From Pricia antarctica (GTDB lineage: Bacteria; Bacteroidota; Bacteroidia; Flavobacteriales; Flavobacteriaceae): DNA of 64,000 bases. The first letter of the stretch is position 1; each line of letters starts with the position of its first letter. The stretch is from positions 32,608-96,607 of the forward strand of contig DRGL01000062.1 in assembly GCA_011050085.1 (NCBI GenBank), in the 5' to 3' direction. Below, piece by piece: positions 36,858 to 45,389 of this stretch. The notes beneath the pieces are model-generated. The model saw nothing but the letters and a program-made list of their open reading frames with translations. It made no database searches and had not been told where the DNA came from. A program made the translations under genes and the position numbers.

Positions 36858-38138
36858 TTAGTTCGCAAACTGAGTAAGGGTATCCTTTATAATGCGAACA
36901 CAGTCCATTAATTGCTCTTTTGTGATTACTAGTGGCGGAGCAAACCGGATAATGTTACCATGCGTTGGCTTGGCCAAAAGGCCATTTTCCTTTAAGGCCA
37001 TGCAGATATCCCAAGCGGTGGAACTGTCTTCGGTATCATTGACAAGAATCGCGTTTAATAAACCCTTTCCACGGACTTTATGTATTACAGGGCAGGTAGG
37101 GATAAAGCTGTTCAATTCCTTTCGAAAAAGTTCACCTAGCTCAAAGGCATTTTCGGCCAATTTTTCATCCTTCACAACTTCAAGTGCAGCCATACCAACG
37201 GCAGCCGCAATTGGATTTCCGCCAAACGTACTCCCGTGATTCCCGGGACGGATAACACCCATAATAGCATCGTTGGCCAAGACGGCAGATACCGGATAGG
37301 CACCTCCGGAAAGCGCTTTGCCTAAAATTAAAATGTCGGCTTTTACCTCAGGCTTTCCACTGCAATGCTTATCAGGACAGCTACAGTTACCACAGGTGGC
37401 TAAGAGCCTGCCTGTTCTGGCAATTCCCGTCTGTACCTCGTCGGCAATAAACAGCACATTATGCTTTTCACAAAGCGCCTTGGCTGATTTCAGATAACCT
37501 TCGGAAGGCACGAAAACACCTGCCTCCCCTTGAATGGGCTCCACTAAAAAGCCGGCGACGTTGACATTATTTTCCAGTGCCTCTTTCAAGGCATTTAGAT
37601 TATCGTATTCTATTTTTAGGAATCCCTCTGTATACGGTCCAAAATTTTTACGCCCTACCGGGTCGTTAGAGAACGATATAATAGTAGTGGTTCGTCCGTG
37701 AAAATTATTTTTGCAGACTATTATCTGTGCTTTATTTTCGGGTATGCCCTTCTCCTCATAGGCCCATTTTCGACAAATTTTTAAGGCTGTTTCTACTGCC
37801 TCGGCACCCGTATTCATCGGTAGCAATTTATCATAATGGAAAGTCTCCGTAGCATATTTTTCGAACTTGCCGAGCATGTCGTTATAGAAGGCTCGAGAGG
37901 TAAGGGTAAGCGTTTGGGCCTGTTCGGTCATAGCCCCTACAATTTTCGGATGGCAGTGGCCTTGGTTGACAGCAGAGTAAGCGGACAGAAAATCATAATA
38001 CTTCTTTCCTTCAACGTCCCATACAAACACACCTTCTCCCCGTTTTAATACTACTGGTAAGGGGTGATAGTTATGAGCTCCGTGCTTTTCTTCAAGCGCA
38101 ATTACTGCTTTGGATGATACTTTTTCTAAAACTGACAT
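36858..38138 (-). CDS. rocD: Ornithine aminotransferase with a cysteine-rich insertion
   Basis: A 426-residue class III aminotransferase. PLP lysine Lys274 in LGKALSGG, Asp233 in ADEVQTG, and the ornithine-type N-terminal part (GAHNYHPLPVV, HGRTTTIISFSND) support ornithine--oxo-acid transaminase, which converts ornithine and 2-oxoglutarate to glutamate semialdehyde. Between the RTGR motif and the PLP lysine there is a short insert with four cysteines (Cys249, 252, 254 and 259) that B. subtilis and animal enzymes do not have to my knowledge; it may bind metal. Stands alone between two terminator-bounded regions. Confidence 0.9.
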   Translation of the reverse strand: MSVLEKVSSKAVIALEEKHGAHNYHPLPVVLKRGEGVFVWDVEGKKYYDFLSAYSAVNQGHCHPKIVGAMTEQAQTLTLTSRAFYNDMLGKFEKYATETFHYDKLLPMNTGAEAVETALKICRKWAYEEKGIPENKAQIIVCKNNFHGRTTTIISFSNDPVGRKNFGPYTEGFLKIEYDNLNALKEALENNVNVAGFLVEPIQGEAGVFVPSEGYLKSAKALCEKHNVLFIADEVQTGIARTGRLLATCGNCSCPDKHCSGKPEVKADILILGKALSGGAYPVSAVLANDAIMGVIRPGNHGSTFGGNPIAAAVGMAALEVVKDEKLAENAFELGELFRKELNSFIPTCPVIHKVRGKGLLNAILVNDTEDSSTAWDICMALKENGLLAKPTHGNIIRFAPPLVITKEQLMDCVRIIKDTLTQFAN

Positions 38139-38267
38139 GATAAAATTACTTTACGATAAACTCCAGTAATTCCTTCTGTACCTTTTTCCTTTCGAAGATT
38201 CGAAAATTCAGCGTGGGAGAGAAATCATCCCGTAGAAATACAAAAATACGCAAAAAGTCAATCAAAC

Positions 38268-41180
38268 TCAATTGACGATTGCCTCGTATATCTTCTCTTG
38301 AATGCGCGTTCGTAGCCCCGATGTAATTAAAAGCGTATTCGAGGCAGACGGGTAGGTTCTGTTCGATAGAAAGACGTAAACAATTTCCTGTTCCGGATCT
38401 GCCCAGGTATAGGTTCCGGTAAAACCGCTGTGACCGAAACTTTTACGGGATACACAGCCGCAAGTAGGACCGCTTCCCTCAATTTGAGGTTTATCAAAAC
38501 CTACGCCCCGTCGCACCTTATTGTCACAGAAGTAACAAGTATTGAACTTTTTGACCGTGCGGGAGTCTAAAAACCGAGTGCCGCCATAAAACCCTTCCTG
38601 TAAGTACATTTGCATAATTTTGGCAACATCGCCGGCGTTGCTGAATAGGCCGGCATGACCCCCTACACCCCCCTGCATTGCGGCGCCCATGTCATGTACA
38701 TAACCCTGAACGGTCTGATAACGGTAGTAATTATCGACTTCCGAGGGGACGATGCGATTTTGGGGGAATTTTTCAAGCGGGTTATAACTGGTATGCGTCG
38801 CCCCGATCGGGCCATATAGAAAGTCGTTGGCGAGCACATCTAAAGGTCTCTTCTTTTTCGCTTCGATGAACTCTTTCATGACGTAATATGCAACATCACT
38901 ATAACGATAGCGGTTTGATTTTAAATCTTGCCGACCTATACGATTGTAGATAGAGTCTTTATAGGCATCGGTTAAATAAAGTTTATCGGTTACTTTTATA
39001 TGGAACCCGTCCATCGGAGCTTCCCGATAATATTCTTCCGAAGGTTTGCGATTTTTATCGAGGGTATCTACATAGAAAGCAATCCATGCTGGAAGTCTGC
39101 CGTAATGGGATAGCGCTTTTAAGACGGTCACGTTTTGAAGCTCGGTATCGGCATATTCCGGCAACAGTTCCTGAAAGGTATTATTCAATGCGATATCTCC
39201 TTCCTCGTCCATTTTCATAACCATCGGAAGCGTAGCTAAAATTTTGGTGATCGATGCCAGGTCATAAATACTTTCAGTCGTGATACTATCTTCAGCATCA
39301 TAGGTTGGTTTACCAAAGGCTTTATTATAAATCACTTTACCTTTTCGTGCTATCAGCACTTGTGCCCCGGGAAACATTAAGGAATCCAAGCCGTGTTGGA
39401 CTAGCGTATCTACCTGGGCTAATTTTTCCGCATTAAATCCGCCTCTTTCGGGATAACTATACCCTAGCCGCATCAAGGACTTTAATTTTATCTCTTGATT
39501 AACAGGAAAATCAGGGTGAGCGGTGACCGGTAACCTGCCCTTTGCGGGTAGCGCGCCGAATATGAACTGGGCCGTTCTTTCTTGGGCTATATCGCTGTTT
39601 TGATAGGCTACCACTACCCCATCGATATTTTTAAATGAAGGAATATCTAGCAGGGCATAAGGTTTTGCGAATACCGAGAGAATAAGGTTTGAAGTACGCT
39701 CTTTAGCAATTTCTTCGAGCCAATAAATCTCTTTTTCTGAGAATTTATAAGGTTTCCAGGGACTCTCGTTACTTTTATGAAAGCCTATGATGACCAAATT
39801 AAAATCCTTCAGTTTATCTTTAAGGGTCGCAATATCCTTACCATTAACTTGGGTAACGTTGGTGTATCTGTTGAGGGTCATCAAGAAGGAATCACTGCTG
39901 GCATCGCCAAATTTGACGTAGGCAATTTTTTTGTTTTCAAGATTTTTTATACCCATCAAATAATAATCATTTTTAACGACGGTGATTGCATTTTCTATGG
40001 CTTCCTCATAGATAAGATCATCTTTTCGGCTATTTAAATCTTCATACAAATTTTTCAGTTCAACCGGGACATATTGATTTAGGCCGACCTTATATTTGGC
40101 CATCAGTATTTTTTTAACGGATTCGGATAAACGTTCCTCCGATATTTTTCCCTTGTCATAAGCCTTTGTCAGTTTTTCCTTGGCTTTTTTGACATCCAAA
40201 GGCATTAATAATATATCGTTCCCAGCTATAAATGCGGCCAACTCGGCATCTCCGTTCTTGCCGTGGTCGGTCACACCTTTCATGTTAAGGGCATCGGTAA
40301 ATACAAGACCTTTGAACCCCATCTCTTCTTTTAATATACCTGATATTATCTGTTCTGAAAGAGAGGATGGAAGTTCTTCTTTTAATTCTAGGGCGGGAAC
40401 TTCTAAGTGGCCCACCATAACACTACTTAAACCATTTTCAATCAAACGGCGAAAGGGATATAGTTCTACGCTATCCAATCGTGCCCTGCTAAAATTTATC
40501 ATGGGCAGCGCATGGTGAGAATCCGTTGCCGAATCGCCGTGACCTGGAAAGTGTTTTCCACTTGATAAAACCCCTGCAGCTTCCATACCCTTCATAAAAG
40601 CGATGCCTTTATCGGCGACGTTTTCTCGATCTTCTCCAAACGATCGGTTTCCAATGATGGGGTTGTTAGGGTTGGTATTGATATCGATATCGGGAGCAAA
40701 GTTTATATGAACACCCATCCGCTTGGCATGCTCGCCGACCCTTCGGCCAACATCCTGAACAATAGTATTATCGGTAATGGCGCCCAACGTCATATTCCAA
40801 GGAAACGAATACGTAGAATCTAGGCGCATTGAGAGCCCCCATTCAGCATCCATCCCCACCAAGAGTGGTACTTTAGAAACGGATTGAAATCGATTGGTGA
40901 GTTTTGCTTGGCGAACCGGGCCCCCAGTAGAAAATATGACCCCTCCAATATGCTCTTTCGCAATTAAGGATTCAACGTAATCAAAATCTTTCGGTTGTTG
41001 ATCTGACGCTATCATCACCATGAATAGCTGCCCTAACTTTTCGTCGAGATCCATGGCATCGTAACGTACATCGACCCATTGTCTCTGGGCGGCACTATCA
41101 GGAGTCACCAATGGATTTTTTTGGGCGCTTACGCAGGTAAATGTTATAAAAAATAGAGGGAAAAGGTGGTGAAAACGCAT
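38268..41180 (-). CDS. Exported GH3 beta-N-acetylhexosaminidase (NagZ-like) fused to a serine hydrolase
   Basis: A 970-residue exported protein with signal peptide (FFITFTCVSAQ). Residues about 40-370 are a NagZ-like GH3 domain with KHFPGHG (209-215), the DSH triad piece (220-222) and the nucleophile Asp296 in FTDALNM. Residues 390-570 resemble a GH3 C-terminal domain. Residues 580-970 are a class C beta-lactamase/D-Ala carboxypeptidase-like domain with SITK (Ser643, Lys646), YSD (Tyr760) and HSG near the C-terminus. It should act on peptidoglycan glycan and peptide parts in the periplasm. Such fusions are known in Bacteroidota. Confidence 0.9.
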   Translation of the reverse strand: MRFHHLFPLFFITFTCVSAQKNPLVTPDSAAQRQWVDVRYDAMDLDEKLGQLFMVMIASDQQPKDFDYVESLIAKEHIGGVIFSTGGPVRQAKLTNRFQSVSKVPLLVGMDAEWGLSMRLDSTYSFPWNMTLGAITDNTIVQDVGRRVGEHAKRMGVHINFAPDIDINTNPNNPIIGNRSFGEDRENVADKGIAFMKGMEAAGVLSSGKHFPGHGDSATDSHHALPMINFSRARLDSVELYPFRRLIENGLSSVMVGHLEVPALELKEELPSSLSEQIISGILKEEMGFKGLVFTDALNMKGVTDHGKNGDAELAAFIAGNDILLMPLDVKKAKEKLTKAYDKGKISEERLSESVKKILMAKYKVGLNQYVPVELKNLYEDLNSRKDDLIYEEAIENAITVVKNDYYLMGIKNLENKKIAYVKFGDASSDSFLMTLNRYTNVTQVNGKDIATLKDKLKDFNLVIIGFHKSNESPWKPYKFSEKEIYWLEEIAKERTSNLILSVFAKPYALLDIPSFKNIDGVVVAYQNSDIAQERTAQFIFGALPAKGRLPVTAHPDFPVNQEIKLKSLMRLGYSYPERGGFNAEKLAQVDTLVQHGLDSLMFPGAQVLIARKGKVIYNKAFGKPTYDAEDSITTESIYDLASITKILATLPMVMKMDEEGDIALNNTFQELLPEYADTELQNVTVLKALSHYGRLPAWIAFYVDTLDKNRKPSEEYYREAPMDGFHIKVTDKLYLTDAYKDSIYNRIGRQDLKSNRYRYSDVAYYVMKEFIEAKKKRPLDVLANDFLYGPIGATHTSYNPLEKFPQNRIVPSEVDNYYRYQTVQGYVHDMGAAMQGGVGGHAGLFSNAGDVAKIMQMYLQEGFYGGTRFLDSRTVKKFNTCYFCDNKVRRGVGFDKPQIEGSGPTCGCVSRKSFGHSGFTGTYTWADPEQEIVYVFLSNRTYPSASNTLLITSGLRTRIQEKIYEAIVN

Positions 41181-41245
41181 AGTGTTAGATAGGTCTATGG
41201 AGATAACTAAAAACAGCTGCCTTTATTGCATTTCATCGGATTTTC

Positions 41246-41728
41246 TTACATAAATCGACCGTGCCAACTCTCAGAGGCCGGAACTTCCCAATGTTCTTCA
41301 TATTCCATTTTTGTATTAACCAGATTATTGAAGACAATAGTATTTTTGGATACCGCTTTTTGTTTTGCCATTTTTTTGAATTCGCTGAGCGGTTTGTAGG
41401 CAATATATTCGCCCTGTTTGTACGATACGTTCATCTTATCAAGAAGCTGAACGTCATACTTTTTCTCCAAATGCTGAATAAAGCGTACCGAAGCATCTAT
41501 GGAACAACCGGATGCCGATGCTTGAGACTGGTCTAAACCGATTATAATAAATCGTTTATAGCGTAATTCAAATGAAGCCTGCAAATTGCTGCCATGAGCC
41601 GTCCAATCACGTAAGAACGTATCCAATTCGTTGCGGATTTCGACCAGTTCTTCGGGTGTAAAACTACGATCGGCTTGATAAATCCAAATACGGGCATTTT
41701 CGGGCAAGGTGTTGAAGTCTGTTAGCAT
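41246..41728 (-). CDS. Conserved protein of unknown function next to the Fe-S pair
   Basis: A 160-residue soluble protein, with DFNTLPENARIWIYQADRSF at the N-terminus and a conserved C-terminal NKTIVFNNLV-like segment. Homologues in Flavobacteriaceae are often labelled 'ABC transporter ATPase', but there is no Walker A, Walker B or ABC signature here, so that name is wrong. The ATG at 41728 is preferred to an upstream one at 41785. It follows the CCG-domain gene by 90 nt on the same strand and is probably part of that unit. Function unknown. Confidence 0.75.
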   Translation of the reverse strand: MLTDFNTLPENARIWIYQADRSFTPEELVEIRNELDTFLRDWTAHGSNLQASFELRYKRFIIIGLDQSQASASGCSIDASVRFIQHLEKKYDVQLLDKMNVSYKQGEYIAYKPLSEFKKMAKQKAVSKNTIVFNNLVNTKMEYEEHWEVPASESWHGRFM

Positions 41729-41818
41729 GGCTTTTAATTTCAAATAGAAAAAATAAATAAAATACTTATCAATGCTGATTTGCATCAGCTTAAATTCACA
41801 ACGCTAAATGAGAAGTTT

Positions 41819-42613
41819 TCACAAATCATCGACCGAGGCAATCAGCTCAGCAATATCCATAACAGCAATCGAGCCCTCTTTCTCTTTGTTTTTGACGCCG
41901 TCGGTCATCATGGTGTTGCAGAACGGACAGGCCGCTGCAATAATTTCAGGTTGGGTTTCCAGCGCTTGCTCCGTACGTTCGATATTAACATCTTTATCAC
42001 CCCTTTCAGGTTCCTTAAACATCTGTGCACCGCCGGCTCCGCAACAAAGTCCCCTTTGCTTGCAACTTTTCATTTCCACTAATTCCGCATCCAATTTCCG
42101 GATGAGTTCCCTAGGAGCCTCATACACCTGATTTGCTCGGCCAAGATAGCAGGGATCATGATAGGTGATACGCTTGCCTTTGAACTTTCCTCCTTCCAAA
42201 GAAATCTTACCCTCTTCTACCAGTTGTTTTAGAAATTGGGTATGGTGCAACACCTCATAATTACCACCAAGTCCTGGATATTCGTTTTTTATTGTATTAA
42301 AACAATGCGGGCAAGCGGTCACGACTTTTTTAATGTCGTACCCGTTCATTACCTCTATATTGGTCATGGCCTGCATCTGAAACAAAAACTCGTTTCCTGC
42401 GCGTTTAGCAGGGTCACCGGTACAACTTTCTTCTGTACCCAATACGGCAAATGAAACCTCTGCCTTATTCAAAATTTGAACAAATGCTTTAGTGATTTTC
42501 TTGGCCCTATCGTCAAAACTTCCTGCACAACCTACCCAAAATAGAATTTCAGGTGGTTCGCCAGCAGCAAAGCGTTCGGCCATCGTCGAAACCTTCATTT
42601 TTTTTTCGCTCAA
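41819..42613 (-). CDS. CCG-domain Fe-S protein (heterodisulfide reductase HdrB/GlpC-like)
   Basis: A 264-residue protein with two cysteine-rich domains. The second is a full CCG domain: DPCYLGR (Cys155), LCCGAGG (Cys190-191) and CPFC (Cys229, Cys232). The first has Cys29, Cys64 and CPHC (101-104) but its CCG is reduced to CTG. Such domains bind unusual Fe-S clusters and reduce disulfides or pass electrons to quinones. The start is TTG at 42613, giving MSEKKMKV like the family; an ATG lies five codons in. It pairs with the membrane Fe-S protein upstream. Confidence 0.88.
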   Translation of the reverse strand: MSEKKMKVSTMAERFAAGEPPEILFWVGCAGSFDDRAKKITKAFVQILNKAEVSFAVLGTEESCTGDPAKRAGNEFLFQMQAMTNIEVMNGYDIKKVVTACPHCFNTIKNEYPGLGGNYEVLHHTQFLKQLVEEGKISLEGGKFKGKRITYHDPCYLGRANQVYEAPRELIRKLDAELVEMKSCKQRGLCCGAGGAQMFKEPERGDKDVNIERTEQALETQPEIIAAACPFCNTMMTDGVKNKEKEGSIAVMDIAELIASVDDL

Positions 42614-42738
42614 ACCTATACGTGTTTATCCATTATTTTTTTTGAACAGCTAAATCTTTATACAATTGGCATTTGACCTAAACAAGCCAATAGAAAAGCT
42701 CAAGAATTATGTACTTGTCGCTAGCCAGTGGATGGTAT

Positions 42739-44070
42739 TTATTGCTCTTCAGCCCAGTTTAATCGATCCATTTGATTGAAAGGCCAGGGGGCACCATTAT
42801 TTTCTAAATTTCCCATCATATTGTTTAGGTCCGTTGGTGCCGCGGACATTTCCATGACTAGATATTGACGCATGTCCATAATTATCGAAAGCGGATCGAT
42901 ACTGACCGGACAAGCCTGTACACAGGCATTACACGTCGTACACGCCCAAAGCTCTTCGGGTGTAATATAATCGTTCAACAATTGTTTGTCATCTGGAACG
43001 AATATACCTTTGTTGGCATCAATATTCTTTCCGACCGCCTCGAGTCTGTCGCGCGTATCCATCATTATCTTCCTTGGAGATAATTTTTTTCCAGTTTGGT
43101 TCGCCGGACATTCATCGGTACAACGTCCGCATTCCGTACAGGTGTAGGCGCTCAGTAATTGTACCCAACTCAAATCCATCACATCGGAAGCCCCGAATTT
43201 TTCCGGTTCCGTATCCTCTTGACCTTCGGTTGGTGTTGCATATGGGTCTGCTGAAGGATCCATCATTAATTGGACTTCGCGAGTTACAGATTCTAAATTC
43301 TCAAATTGTCCTTTAGGATTCAAGCTTCCAAAATAGGTATTCGGGAAAGCCAGGAGAATATGTAGATGCTTAGAAAAATACAAGTAATTTAAAAAAGCCA
43401 GAATGCCCGTAATATGTAACCACCATGCGGTACGTTCAACAAGAATCAAGTTGGCAATCGACATTCCTTCGAACAGTGGCGCCAAATACTGACTTATTGG
43501 AAATGCTCCTGCTTGTGTATAGTGTTCTGCATTCAATTGCTGCAGCTGATAATCGGCTCCGTTCATGGTCAAGAACAGTACCATGAGCACTACTTCAATA
43601 TATAATATAAGGTTGGCATCCGTCTTGGGCCACCCCTTCATTTCCGGTTTCAAAAAACGCTTCAGGCGAATAGCGTTCCGGCGTAGCCAGAAAATGACCA
43701 CAGCAAAAATCACTAAAATGGCCAGCACTTCAAAAATAGCTATAAGCGCGTCGTAAACGGTTCCCAAAGGTGCAAATATGCGATGCGTACCGAAGACACC
43801 ATCGATAATGATTTCAAGAACTTCAATGTTAATTACTATAAAACCGACATATACGATTATATGCATTGCTCCCGCAATGGGGCGAACAACCATTTTGGTC
43901 TGTCCCAACGCAATCTTTGCCATATTCTTCCAACGTAATGCAGGATTATCGGAAACATCGACATCCCGTCCCAAGCGGATGTTTCGGCGAAGACGAATAA
44001 CATTTCGGGAAAAATATCCAATACCCGCCAGAAGTAAAAGCAAAAATAAAATATTGGGAAGATATTCCAT
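42739..44070 (-). CDS. Membrane Fe-S protein with two 4Fe-4S clusters (HdrE/DsrM-like electron carrier)
   Basis: A 443-residue protein. About five membrane helices lie in residues 4-240, with histidines (His70, His219, His235 region) that could bind heme b as in NarI/DsrM-like proteins. The C-terminal part carries two 4Fe-4S sites: Cys311, 314, 317, 321 and Cys377, 380, 383, 387. With the CCG protein it should form a membrane electron-transfer complex between quinone and a soluble partner. Neither the donor nor the acceptor is evident from the neighbours (MCE protein upstream, unknown protein and GH3 fusion downstream). Confidence 0.88.
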   Translation of the reverse strand: MEYLPNILFLLLLLAGIGYFSRNVIRLRRNIRLGRDVDVSDNPALRWKNMAKIALGQTKMVVRPIAGAMHIIVYVGFIVINIEVLEIIIDGVFGTHRIFAPLGTVYDALIAIFEVLAILVIFAVVIFWLRRNAIRLKRFLKPEMKGWPKTDANLILYIEVVLMVLFLTMNGADYQLQQLNAEHYTQAGAFPISQYLAPLFEGMSIANLILVERTAWWLHITGILAFLNYLYFSKHLHILLAFPNTYFGSLNPKGQFENLESVTREVQLMMDPSADPYATPTEGQEDTEPEKFGASDVMDLSWVQLLSAYTCTECGRCTDECPANQTGKKLSPRKIMMDTRDRLEAVGKNIDANKGIFVPDDKQLLNDYITPEELWACTTCNACVQACPVSIDPLSIIMDMRQYLVMEMSAAPTDLNNMMGNLENNGAPWPFNQMDRLNWAEEQ

Positions 44071-44212
44071 ATGATGTTGGTTAAACCAATTCTTGATTAA
44101 GGCATATCACCCAGAACGATTGTTACAAACTTAAAATTCCGAAATCTGAGTGCGCTGTTGGGCAGTATCGGTGAAATGACTCTCAGAAATGCGTCAAAAA
44201 ATAAAAGCAAAG

Positions 44213-45199
44213 TTAGTTCTGAGGTTCAGGACCCATTACGGGAGCCGTCGATGCTGGATCATCTTCAGGTAGCTCATATTCTTTTTGTTTCTTGCCGAAT
44301 ACCGAAACGTTAACATAGCGCTTTGGGTTTAGACGGAAATCTTGCAACAAAAGATCAAGTTCCCGAGAAGCACTATTTAAATTGGTATATAGTTTCTCAT
44401 CGTTTAAAAGCTTGCCTAAAGTACCTTCGCCACTATTCATCTGCGCCATTAAATCATCTAAATTCTCGACTGAAGATTCAAGCTTGGCAAAGGTTCGGTT
44501 AAGTCCTGAATTATTAAGGGAATCGGCGAGTTTCGAAAAATTCGCGGTCAGTTCCTCAAAATTAGAAAGAGAATTGCCCAGTTTAGTTTCATTATCGCCT
44601 AGAATACGATTTAGCGCATCGGCACTTCTTTGAAAACTCGCTACCGTTTTATTCAGTCCCGCTAGAGTTTCGCGTAAGTCTTTTTTGGCCCGTGCATCTA
44701 AAACTTCATTGACATTCATCAACAACGAATCTGCATTGGTAACCGCTCCCTCTACCTTTTTCTGTAAGGGGGTCAATTGCGTTTGTAAAAGTTGGGTTAG
44801 ACCTGGCTGTATCTTGCTGGGCAACGTATCTCCCGACTTAGCGCTGGCAGCGCCATCGAAGACGGGTTTGATCTGAATGCCCTTTCCACCGATAATACCT
44901 GTATCATACAATTCGGCCGGACTATTTTTTGAAAAGCCAAAATCGTCTTTAACAGAAAAAGTCACCACTAGGCTTCCTCCATGATCCTTGAACTTGATGG
45001 CATTTACTTTTCCGACAACAAAACCATTAACAGATATGGGTGTACCTACCTGCAGACCCCCTACGTCAGTATAAACCGCGTAAAGTGTTCTACCGTCTTC
45101 AAAAATCGGAGATGATTTTAAATAACTGAATCCCAATATGAATAAAAGGATGCCGCCGATGACGATAATTCCTGTTTTTATTTCCCTAGATATTTTCAA
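44213..45199 (-). CDS. MCE-domain protein (MlaD-like)
   Basis: A 328-residue protein with one N-terminal membrane helix (residues 10-26), an MCE domain (about 35-120, VGGLQVGTPISVNGFVVGKV) and a long helical tail. MlaD-type proteins form rings that carry phospholipids between the membranes; here the ABC partners (MlaE, MlaF) are not adjacent. The start is TTG at 45199, since no ATG occurs before MKISREIK, the expected opening. Transcribed from a promoter box 23 nt upstream. Confidence 0.9.
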   Translation of the reverse strand: MKISREIKTGIIVIGGILLFILGFSYLKSSPIFEDGRTLYAVYTDVGGLQVGTPISVNGFVVGKVNAIKFKDHGGSLVVTFSVKDDFGFSKNSPAELYDTGIIGGKGIQIKPVFDGAASAKSGDTLPSKIQPGLTQLLQTQLTPLQKKVEGAVTNADSLLMNVNEVLDARAKKDLRETLAGLNKTVASFQRSADALNRILGDNETKLGNSLSNFEELTANFSKLADSLNNSGLNRTFAKLESSVENLDDLMAQMNSGEGTLGKLLNDEKLYTNLNSASRELDLLLQDFRLNPKRYVNVSVFGKKQKEYELPEDDPASTAPVMGPEPQN

Positions 45200-45221
45200 A
45201 CGAAGTTCTTTTGATTGCTCA

Positions 45222-45229
45222 CAAAATTA
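45222..45229 (-). promoter_or_regulatory. -7 promoter box (TAATTTTG) of the MCE gene
   Basis: Exact TAnnTTTG match on the minus strand, 22 nt before the TTG start. Confidence 0.5.
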
Positions 45230-45389
45230 GAAATAAAAAATGGAAGCGTATTAGTATTTTATGCTTACTACAAATATAGTGGGAATTATCTCTTTTCCAC
45301 ATTTTGCCAGCTACTATGTAAATAACAATCTTTGATAAATATCGACAAAAAGTAGTACTAAATCTCTGTTATACCATTATGGAAAGATA

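Noticed and set aside
41246..41728. 'ABC transporter ATPase' label for the small gene
   Set aside because: No Walker A, Walker B or LSGGQ-type signature is present; listed as unknown function.
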